DNA of 64,000 nt from Burkholderiales bacterium (GTDB lineage Bacteria; Pseudomonadota; Gammaproteobacteria; Burkholderiales; Usitatibacteraceae): positions 29,826 through 93,825 of the forward strand of contig JANYDB010000064.1 of assembly GCA_025359985.1 (NCBI GenBank). Reading direction: 5' to 3'. Positions 28,259 through 34,987 of the stretch are shown here, in pieces. Position 1 is the stretch's first letter. Each line of letters opens with the position of its first letter. The notes beneath the pieces are model-generated. The model made no database searches and was not told where the DNA came from. It saw only the letters and a program-made list of their open reading frames with translations. The position numbers and the translations under genes are program-made.

Positions 28259-30163
28259 ATGAAGAATTTTTCGATCAATGAACGCGCTGTGTTGGCGTTT
28301 TTTCATGACGCGATAATGTTGGTGATTTCGTGGGCAATAGCCTTGTCGCTTTTTGCTGAAACCGCCGACATTTTCCAATCAAATGTGATGTTCGAGAGCC
28401 TTGCCGTGGTGCTGGCGGCGGCCATTCCAGTACAGGCAACGGTATCAATTGTTTTTGGCATGTACCAAGGATTGTGGCGCTATGCTAGCTTGCCTGACGT
28501 GCAGCGTATTGTCGCTAGCGCAAGCGCCGGTTCAGTCGCCGTTGCACTCACACTCTGGGCTGGCGGATGGTTAGGCGCTATAGGATTTCCGGCGTTTTTT
28601 GTACAAACACTTCTATTGATCGTACTCATGGCCGGCAGCCGTATCAGCTACCGGTCGTGGAAAGAGTGGCGACTTTATGGTCGCGCTGGCGAACAAGGTA
28701 CGCCGGTGCTGATTTTAGGGGCAGGTGACGCAGCGGTCAGCCTTTTAAAAGAACTTTCACGTAGTGCAGAGTGGCGCGTAGTGGGTCTACTTGATGATGA
28801 TCCCAACAAGCGCCATCGCTTACTACATGGCGTGCGCGTTTTGGGTTCAATCAATGAGTTACCGCGTGTTACCCGTACCATTAAGGTCAAGCACGCTATT
28901 ATCGCCATGCCGTCTGTGCTTTACCCGGTTCGCCGCCACATTGTTGAGGTCTGTAACAAAGCGCGCGTGACTGTCTTGACCGTTCCCAAATTTAACGGCA
29001 TCAGTATGTCTCCGACGATTCCGGGGAAAACTCAGCCGCCTAAAATTCGCCGCGTTGCGGTAGAAGATTTGATGAAACGTGAACCGATTATGCTGGACGA
29101 TGCTGGTTTGCAAGATCTGCTTACCGCCAAGGTCGTCATGGTTACCGGTGCTGGAGGCTCAATTGGCTCAGAGCTTTGCCGACAGATTGCGACTTATCAG
29201 CCCTCACTCCTGGTGTTGTTTGAGCAAAGCGAATTCGCACTTTATAAAATTGAGCAAACTTTGCGCGACGAGTTTGAAAACCTCCCCATCGCCGGTGTCA
29301 TTGGCGACATCAAGAATGCTCGTCGTGTTAATCAAACAATGCATCAGTACTCGCCTTCACTTGTCTTCCATGCGGCGGCGTACAAACATGTGCCGCTGAT
29401 GGAAGAAACCAATGCATGGGAAGCCGTGCAAAACAATGTGCTGGGTACGCTGGTGATTGCGCGTGCCGCCATGGAATATGGCGTCAAAAAATTTGTGCTC
29501 ATCTCTACCGACAAAGCGGTGAATCCAACCAATGTGATGGGTGCATCCAAGCGCATGTCAGAAATGGTCTGCCAAGCTCTGCAGCAAACGGGAGAGACTC
29601 GTTTTGAAATGGTGCGCTTTGGCAATGTACTCGGCAGCGCGGGGAGTGTAATACAGCGCTTTCAAGATCAAATTGATAAGGGTGGACCGGTTACCGTTAC
29701 TCACCCGGATATGGTGCGCTATTTCATGTCGATCCCGGAGGCCGCACAACTTGTTCTGCAGGCCGGAACCATGGGGCTTGGCGGCGAAGTCTTTGTGTTG
29801 GATATGGGCGAGCCGATTAAAATCGTTGATCTCGCCCGAGATATGATTCGTCTTTCTGAGCCGACAGATGAAGAAGTTAAAATCACCTACACGGGCTTAC
29901 GCCCCGGCGAGAAATTGTTTGAGGAATTACTCGCGGATGACGAGCACATGCGACCCACACCTCATCCTAAACTACGCATTGCCAAGGCGCGAGTGGCAGA
30001 GCCCGGCTTTCTGGAAACCATTGCTCAATGGCTTCATCAAGATCGCATTCCTGAAGATTCGGAAGTACGCCGTGACCTTAAACGCTGGGTGCCGGAATAT
30101 GTTGCACAAGTGCGTCCACGACTTAAAGCGGTAGCAGGCACTGGCGAAAAAAAATCCGCTTAA
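28259..30163 (+). CDS. wbpM: WbpM/CapD-type nucleotide-sugar 4,6-dehydratase
   Basis: A 634-residue membrane protein. Residues about 10-125 form four membrane segments, residues about 150-250 a first Rossmann-like domain (PVLILGAGDAAVSLLKELSR), and from about 290 the dehydratase domain with VTGAGGSIGSELCRQI. ISTDKAVNPTNVMGASKR has the Met-x-x-x-Lys arrangement typical of WbpM in place of Tyr-x-x-x-Lys. GLRPGEKLFEELL near the C-terminus is also conserved. These enzymes convert UDP-GlcNAc to the 4-keto-6-deoxy sugar used for QuiNAc/FucNAc in surface glycans. It is an operon partner of the upstream transferase. Confidence 0.92.
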   Translation: MKNFSINERAVLAFFHDAIMLVISWAIALSLFAETADIFQSNVMFESLAVVLAAAIPVQATVSIVFGMYQGLWRYASLPDVQRIVASASAGSVAVALTLWAGGWLGAIGFPAFFVQTLLLIVLMAGSRISYRSWKEWRLYGRAGEQGTPVLILGAGDAAVSLLKELSRSAEWRVVGLLDDDPNKRHRLLHGVRVLGSINELPRVTRTIKVKHAIIAMPSVLYPVRRHIVEVCNKARVTVLTVPKFNGISMSPTIPGKTQPPKIRRVAVEDLMKREPIMLDDAGLQDLLTAKVVMVTGAGGSIGSELCRQIATYQPSLLVLFEQSEFALYKIEQTLRDEFENLPIAGVIGDIKNARRVNQTMHQYSPSLVFHAAAYKHVPLMEETNAWEAVQNNVLGTLVIARAAMEYGVKKFVLISTDKAVNPTNVMGASKRMSEMVCQALQQTGETRFEMVRFGNVLGSAGSVIQRFQDQIDKGGPVTVTHPDMVRYFMSIPEAAQLVLQAGTMGLGGEVFVLDMGEPIKIVDLARDMIRLSEPTDEEVKITYTGLRPGEKLFEELLADDEHMRPTPHPKLRIAKARVAEPGFLETIAQWLHQDRIPEDSEVRRDLKRWVPEYVAQVRPRLKAVAGTGEKKSA

Positions 30164-30307
30164 GTTTATTATTTATTTTTTGTGCGGCGTCCGTGGTGCC
30201 GGGATTGCCATTTGCAAGCCATCAACTACACCGAAAACAGGGCTGCACTTCGTGGCGCATTCGCTGCTAAAAGTGGCAATCTTTTTGGCTTACCAACTAA
30301 AATATGA

Positions 30308-30384
30308 TGGTGCGCTCGGCGGGAGTCGAACCCACTACCTTCGGCTTCGGAGGCCGACACTCTATCCAAATGAGCTACGAGCGC
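30308..30384 (-). tRNA. tRNA-Arg (anticodon CCG)
   Basis: The minus strand folds as a standard cloverleaf. The acceptor stem GCGCTCG pairs with CGAGCGC, and the anticodon loop CTCCGAA gives anticodon CCG for CGG codons. The T arm contains GGTTCGACTCC, and an encoded CCA lies at 30310-30308. Length is 77 bases. I see no attachment-site duplication or integrase nearby. Confidence 0.96.
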
Positions 30385-30460
30385 ATAAATATTTGATCGC
30401 AAGTTTAACACTTGCCATGCCATCTGCACGATGCGGTCCTTGCTGCTGCACACCAATCAT

Positions 30461-30489
30461 TTGAGTCGGCCCGTGCTTCACCGGTATAA
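30461..30489 (+). promoter_or_regulatory. Sigma70 promoter of the cytochrome c gene
   Basis: TTGAGT (30461-30466) and a perfect TATAAT (30484-30489) are separated by 17 bp, giving a predicted leader of about 27 bases before the start at 30523. Confidence 0.75.
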
Positions 30490-30522
30490 TTCATTATCCT
30501 TTTTAACGCCACGAGACTTACC

Positions 30523-31131
30523 ATGTCCGATCACTCCTACAACCCTGCCGATAGCGCCAAATCTAACAACCCTCTAAAAGTCGCAATCGCGGTTGTTGTT
30601 GGGGTATTAGCATTGATCATCGGCATTATTTTACTCACTCGGTTCGCTGTTGGCACTCACGAAATGGGCACCAACGTTGCTGCCGCGAATACACCTGAAG
30701 CTATCAACAAGCGGATTGCACCGGCCGCAGTGTTGTTGGTTGATACTTCAAAGGGAGCGGCAGCTGGTGCTTCTCCTGCCGTGATATCTGCGCCAGCAGC
30801 TAACAGCCCTGCCGTAATAGCAGCGCCCATCATGGCTATGGCTATTCCTGCAGCATTACCCGCAGGAAGCGCTGCACCGGCTGGTGGCGAGGGTGTGTAT
30901 AAGGGTGGTTGTGTTGCCTGCCATGGAGCCGGCATTGCCGGCGCTCCAAAAGTAGGCGACAAAACCGCCTGGGCACCCCGTATTGCCCAAGGCAAGCCCG
31001 TGCTCTATGAGCACGCCATTAAAGGCTACCAGGGAAAAGCGGGCGTCATGCCGGCTAAAGGCGGCAATGTTTCGTTGGCGGATGCTGACATAAAAGCCGC
31101 AGTTGATTACATGGTTTCGCTCAACAAGTAA
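30523..31131 (+). CDS. Membrane-anchored c-type cytochrome (cytochrome c5 type)
   Basis: A 202-residue protein. An uncleaved membrane anchor (about residues 17-43, KVAIAVVVGVLALIIG...) is followed by an Ala/Pro-rich periplasmic linker of about 75 residues and a C-terminal class I haem domain. The haem-binding motif is CVACH at residues 130-134, and the likely axial Met is Met176 in GVMPAKGG. Such cytochromes carry electrons in the periplasm, for instance between the bc1 complex and terminal oxidases. The gene has its own promoter (30461-30489) and no redox neighbours, so its partner is unknown. Confidence 0.9.
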   Translation: MSDHSYNPADSAKSNNPLKVAIAVVVGVLALIIGIILLTRFAVGTHEMGTNVAAANTPEAINKRIAPAAVLLVDTSKGAAAGASPAVISAPAANSPAVIAAPIMAMAIPAALPAGSAAPAGGEGVYKGGCVACHGAGIAGAPKVGDKTAWAPRIAQGKPVLYEHAIKGYQGKAGVMPAKGGNVSLADADIKAAVDYMVSLNK

Positions 31132-31181
31132 CGCCCTATGCAAACTGACCGGGGCTGCTATCCGTTCTTTTGTTTTGCAAC

Positions 31182-32009
31182 ATGAGCACTTATGCTATTG
31201 GTGACTTGCAAGGTTGCTTTCTTAGTCTGCAAGCTCTACTCCACAAAATTCAATTCTCGCCCGCAAACGATAGGCTCTGGTTTGTCGGTGATGTGGTCAA
31301 CCGTGGCCCGGGTTCATTGGAATGTCTGCGTTTTGTAAAACAACTCGGCAACGTAGCGACTATGGTTTTGGGCAATCATGATTTGCATTTATTGAGTGTG
31401 GCCGAAGGGCTTCGCCCTTTAAATAAGAACGACACGCTAAAACCGATTTTGGACGCACCTGATTGCAAGGAGCTATTAGCGTGGCTACGTCAGCAAAAAT
31501 TACTGCATATTGAGGATCAATATGCGCTGGTTCATGCCGGGTTATTGCCGAACTGGGGCTGGCCCGAGGCACAAGCGCTGGCTCACGAAATTGAGTGCGC
31601 ACTCAGAGGCCCTGGCTATCAGACTTTACTGCAAAATATGTATGGCAGCGAACCTGATTATTGGCAAGCTGACTGGCGCAATGCGGCGAGACAGCGGGTC
31701 ATTATCAATGCCATGACCCGCATGCGTATCATCTCGGCTGATGGCCATATGCAGCTTAAATTCAAGGGGGAATTCAACCATATTCCTGATGGATGTGTAC
31801 CCTGGTTTGAAGCAAAAACTTCGCGCTCGACAGAGCGCACCATTATTGCGGGTCACTGGTCAGCGTTGGGACTACACATTGTGCCGCATTTTGTAGGGCT
31901 TGATAGCGGTTGTGTGTGGGGGCGTGAATTAACGGCGATGCGTTTGGAAGATCGGGCGATTTTCCAAGTGCATTGTGCAGAGACAGAATTGTCGTCAGGC
32001 GTGGATTAG
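31182..32009 (+). CDS. apaH: Symmetrical bis(5'-nucleosyl)-tetraphosphatase
   Basis: A 275-residue metallophosphoesterase that hydrolyses Ap4A to two ADP. Metal-binding blocks are YAIGDLQGC near the N-terminus, FVGDVVNRGPGS, LGNHDLHLL, and later HAGLLP and AGHWSALG. Both length and motifs match ApaH. The ATG at 31182 is used; an upstream in-frame TTG adds four residues without support. The stop is 33 bases from the end of the convergent acyltransferase gene. Confidence 0.95.
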   Translation: MSTYAIGDLQGCFLSLQALLHKIQFSPANDRLWFVGDVVNRGPGSLECLRFVKQLGNVATMVLGNHDLHLLSVAEGLRPLNKNDTLKPILDAPDCKELLAWLRQQKLLHIEDQYALVHAGLLPNWGWPEAQALAHEIECALRGPGYQTLLQNMYGSEPDYWQADWRNAARQRVIINAMTRMRIISADGHMQLKFKGEFNHIPDGCVPWFEAKTSRSTERTIIAGHWSALGLHIVPHFVGLDSGCVWGRELTAMRLEDRAIFQVHCAETELSSGVD

Positions 32010-32042
32010 CATGAAAAGCGTCAAAGTTTAAAGCCAGATCAT

Positions 32043-32906
32043 CTAGCGCGCTTGATCTGATGAAGTCGTTTCTACCGTATTACCAAAACGCTGGTGAGCG
32101 TCCGGTATGGGTACATTTAAAATTGCTGCAATCGCAGCTTCAGCTCGCAACGCCAACTCTCGACGAGAAGCTGATCCTGCCGGGATCGGGGGCGCAAAAG
32201 TGATTTCCGCAATCATCGACTTTTGGCTGACAATCAACTGCAGCGATTCCGCAAAACTCAGATCGTCAATGTAAGCAACCGCCACGCATCGGCCACCATC
32301 ACTTTTATGGTAGCGCAAAGCGACGGGTGCTAAGGTGGCTTGGTTGACGACAGCAGGTTCAAATAAAGAAGAGTGAAACTTCAACAAGCGATCACCTGCT
32401 GTTGTAGTGCCTTCTGGAAAGAGTCCTATAGTGGCACCACTTCTCAGGACATCTTGTATCTCAGTATTGGTTCGTGCAGTATCGTGACGATGAGTGCGGC
32501 GAATAAAAATTGTACCGGCTTTTTCACATAACCAACCGATGATGGGCCAATCACGAATTTCCGCTTTCGCCACAAATTGCGCGGGATGGGCAGCATTAAT
32601 CACATAAATATCAAGCCACGAAATATGATTGGCCGCAATAATCATATCGCGCGCGCGCGTATCAGGGCGAACGCCATGAATGGATAAAACAATATTAAGA
32701 ATCCGCAGGGTTTTTAGCGACCACCATTGGGTTATTAACGCCCGTTTTGCGTTTTTAACCCGCGGGAAAATTACGCCTGCCACCAATAATCCGGCGGCAA
32801 TATGTATACCCAACCTAGTCCAACGTATTGCGCGAATAAAACGATGCGTCTCAGAAACCACGTCGATACCGATCTTTTGCAGATGACTATGTTTTGTAGG
32901 TTGCAA
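32043..32906 (-). CDS. PlsC-type lysophospholipid acyltransferase
   Basis: A 1-acylglycerol-3-phosphate acyltransferase family protein of about 287 residues. One hydrophobic segment near residues 35-50 anchors it to the inner membrane. The acyl-transfer motif is NHISWLD, followed by IGWLCEKAGTIFIRR and the substrate-binding GLFPEGTTT. It adds the second acyl chain in phospholipid synthesis or acts on related lipids such as ornithine lipids. The start is uncertain: position 32906 is a TTG, and a GTG at 32861 is the next option, with no ATG before the homologous part. It converges with apaH. Confidence 0.88.
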   Translation of the reverse strand: MQPTKHSHLQKIGIDVVSETHRFIRAIRWTRLGIHIAAGLLVAGVIFPRVKNAKRALITQWWSLKTLRILNIVLSIHGVRPDTRARDMIIAANHISWLDIYVINAAHPAQFVAKAEIRDWPIIGWLCEKAGTIFIRRTHRHDTARTNTEIQDVLRSGATIGLFPEGTTTAGDRLLKFHSSLFEPAVVNQATLAPVALRYHKSDGGRCVAVAYIDDLSFAESLQLIVSQKSMIAEITFAPPIPAGSASRRELALRAEAAIAAILNVPIPDAHQRFGNTVETTSSDQAR

Positions 32907-32980
32907 GTCTAACCTGTAACAAACACATCATAAATAAACCATAGTCTGGACATATCCCCAAATATTGACGGTGCCAACCT

Positions 32981-33010
32981 AAAAAAAGGCACCCTAAGAC
33001 GCCTTTTTTT
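32981..33010 (-). terminator. Terminator after the SlyB-type gene (both directions possible)
   Basis: An inverted repeat with A7-GGC and GCC-T7 arms around a 10-base loop lies 14 bases beyond the minus-strand stop at 33025. Its A/T runs would serve either strand. Confidence 0.8.
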
Positions 33011-33024
33011 GAGATCACAAATAG

Positions 33025-33492
33025 CTACAGCCTGGAGACTCGGGTCACGCCCTGCCCCGAGAGAATTCTAACGCGATCACCGATTCGGAACTCCTCGTCT
33101 TTTTCCTGTGTGACGGCAATCAGTTTTCCACCCTCCAAGCGCACCGTTACCTCAACACCTTTGCGCTCGTTTTGTGATTTCTCGATTGCTTGCCCCGCAA
33201 TGCCGCCCAATACCGCGCCCGCAATGGCACCTACTGCATTAGCTCTGCTGCCGCCACCAATAGTTGAGCCGCCGATACCGCCCAACGCCGCACCAATCAA
33301 TGTGCCACCTCCATCGCGTGGCGCGTCAATTTGCACATCGCGAACTGTCTCTATGATGCCAAGGCGTACAGATTGTTCACCACGTACCTGCGAACGGCTA
33401 TAGTTGCTGCCACCCAAGCCGGGCTGTGCACAGCCTACCAACGCAGCACCTATGGCGATCGCGCTAATAATAAAAATTTGTTTCGAGATCAT
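33025..33492 (-). CDS. slyB: Outer-membrane lipoprotein, SlyB/glycine-zipper family
   Basis: A 155-residue lipoprotein. The signal peptide ends in a lipobox-like LVGC, and a glycine-zipper region at about residues 58-95 has repeated G-x-x-x-G (TLIGAALGGIGGSTIGGG, AIAGAVLGGIAGQAIE). A small beta domain follows. SlyB-type proteins stabilise the outer membrane, often under envelope or Mg2+ stress. GGAG lies 6 bases before the ATG at 33492; a GTG four codons upstream is the alternative. It is a single-gene unit with its own terminator. Confidence 0.88.
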   Translation of the reverse strand: MISKQIFIISAIAIGAALVGCAQPGLGGSNYSRSQVRGEQSVRLGIIETVRDVQIDAPRDGGGTLIGAALGGIGGSTIGGGSRANAVGAIAGAVLGGIAGQAIEKSQNERKGVEVTVRLEGGKLIAVTQEKDEEFRIGDRVRILSGQGVTRVSRL

Positions 33493-33528
33493 TCTATTCT
33501 CCACTTAATTAAGTCGGGGTCGTCAAGA

Positions 33529-34464
33529 TCACCAAAGTTGTTCATCAAAAGCCAGCTGATAACGTGAAGCAATATCGTCGCGAGTCGGCTGATGGCCTTG
33601 CGGTCCTCGGTGTTCAATTTTTATGCTGCCAATTGTATTGGAGAGCCGTCCGATTTTCTGCCATGACCATCCACGCTCGATACCATAAAGCAAACCTGAA
33701 CGATATGCGTCTCCGCATCCAGTAGGGTCTACGCGCCGATTTTCTTTAACGCTAGGAATAAAGATTTGTTGACCGTCTGCATAAATCACTGAACCTTCAG
33801 CTCCTTTTGTAACAAAAAAAGCCTTAACCCTATCTGTTAATTTGGAAATGGTGTCGCCAGTCCTCTCTTCCAAAATGCGGGCTTCGTAATCATTGACTGC
33901 AACATAGTCCGCAAGTTCGATGAAATGTCGTAACTCATCTCCATTAAATACTGACATCTGCTGGCCAGGATCGAAAATGAAGGGAATACCTAAATCATGA
34001 AATTGTTCGGCATGTTGCAGCATGCCGTCACGGGAATCAGGCGCTAGAATGCCCAGCTTGATACCTTCGGCGTCACCCACTTTATTCAAATATGAGGATG
34101 ACATTGCGCCTGGATGAAAGGCAGTAATTTGGTTGGCATCCAAGTCGGTCATAATAAAAGCCTGCGGCACAAACGTGCCCGGGATTTCCCTGATGTGGGT
34201 ACGCGCTATACCCAGCTGATCAAAACGCGCTCGGTAAGGGCCAAAATCATCCCCCACTGTGGCCATGACAATGGGAGCGTCGCCCAGAAGCTTGAGGTTA
34301 TACGCAATATTGCCTGCCGTGCCGCCAAATTCGCGCCGCATGTCAGGCACTAAAAAAGCGACATTCAGGATATGAATTTGGTCGGGCAAAATATGCTCGC
34401 CAAACTGACCGTGAAACACCATGATGGTGTCGTAAGCTACTGAACCGCAGATGAGCGCTGGCAT
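33529..34464 (-). CDS. PfkB-family carbohydrate kinase (adenosine-kinase-like)
   Basis: A 311-residue ribokinase-fold kinase. The N-terminal signature is REFGGTAGNIAYNLKLLGD, and the C-terminal one is RRVDPTGCGDAYRSGLLYG, holding the anion hole and the catalytic Asp of the D-x-x-G-x-G-D motif, with Cys in place of the usual Ala. The family phosphorylates sugars or nucleosides; this subgroup is often annotated as adenosine kinase, but the substrate is not certain. It ends 37 bases before the slyB start. The upstream side is a 500-base region devoted to the next gene's riboswitch. Confidence 0.88.
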   Translation of the reverse strand: MPALICGSVAYDTIMVFHGQFGEHILPDQIHILNVAFLVPDMRREFGGTAGNIAYNLKLLGDAPIVMATVGDDFGPYRARFDQLGIARTHIREIPGTFVPQAFIMTDLDANQITAFHPGAMSSSYLNKVGDAEGIKLGILAPDSRDGMLQHAEQFHDLGIPFIFDPGQQMSVFNGDELRHFIELADYVAVNDYEARILEERTGDTISKLTDRVKAFFVTKGAEGSVIYADGQQIFIPSVKENRRVDPTGCGDAYRSGLLYGIERGWSWQKIGRLSNTIGSIKIEHRGPQGHQPTRDDIASRYQLAFDEQLW

Positions 34465-34548
34465 AATTCCTGTTTTTCTTAAGTAAATAATTATTATAAC
34501 GCCTCACAAGAGGACAGTTAATCAGGCTTTTTAACTATTATGAATACA

Positions 34549-34585
34549 CACGACATGCATACTTGACAGGCCATCATATGTCGTG
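34549..34585 (+). promoter_or_regulatory. Inverted repeat around a TTGACA box upstream of the riboswitch
   Basis: CACGACAT (34549-34556) and ATGTCGTG (34578-34585) are exact inverted arms 21 bases apart, with a perfect TTGACA (34563-34568) between them. The only -10-like sequence downstream is weak (GTTAAT at 18 bp). This may be the regulated promoter of the riboswitch transcript, but that remains tentative. Confidence 0.4.
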
Positions 34586-34666
34586 CGTTAATAAATGACC
34601 GTATCACTAATGTATCGATTACGGAACACACTGCGGCGCACAAGCAGTGTTCTTAACGAAGTCTGA

Positions 34667-34755
34667 AACAAGGCAAACTCTCCGAAAGGTGAGGACGCAA
34701 AGTCTCCGGTCTAAAAGGTTGGTCAAAGCCTTACGATAGCGGGATTACCAGAGAA
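34667..34755 (+). promoter_or_regulatory. Cyclic-di-GMP-I (GEMM-I) riboswitch
   Basis: The conserved core is present in order: ACAAGGCAAAC, a GAAA tetraloop closing the first hairpin (TCCGAAAGG), GGACGCAAAGTCTCCGG, TCTAA, and the second-helix end CGATAGCGGGATTACC. These hold the residues that contact c-di-GMP and the tetraloop-receptor pair of the class I aptamer. It lies about 230 bases before the DUF1631 start. The sequence between contains hairpins but no unmistakable terminator, so whether the ligand turns expression on or off cannot be told. Confidence 0.92.
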
Positions 34756-34824
34756 GCGAACCATAAGTCATGGATTTTATTTTTATCCGGGCAATTAAAA
34801 TTGCCCATTGCAATACGGAAAGTG

Positions 34825-34855
34825 GTGCTCGCGCTTTAAAGCGGCGTACAAGCAC
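34825..34855 (+). other. Stem-loop between riboswitch and DUF1631 gene
   Basis: GTGCT (34825-34829) pairs with AGCAC (34851-34855) around the inner palindrome CGCTTTAAAGCG (34832-34843), and ATTTTATATATT follows. It could be the expression-platform terminator, though the T-run is interrupted. A second palindrome, GGGCAATT-AA-AATTGCCC (34788-34805), lies just upstream and could compete with it. Confidence 0.4.
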
Positions 34856-34987
34856 ATTTTATATATTGTGATCGACCTACTTCCTCGTAATTTGATGGTC
34901 GCCATAGCGACATCGATGACCTTGCGTACTCATTTTTCGGAGAGCTTGCCTTGGTAATTCTTGCCTTTAACGGCTGGGGATCCAACC

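Noticed and set aside
30163..30523. tRNA-Arg as a genomic-island attachment site
   Set aside because: No integrase, direct repeat of the tRNA end or change of gene type is visible on either side.
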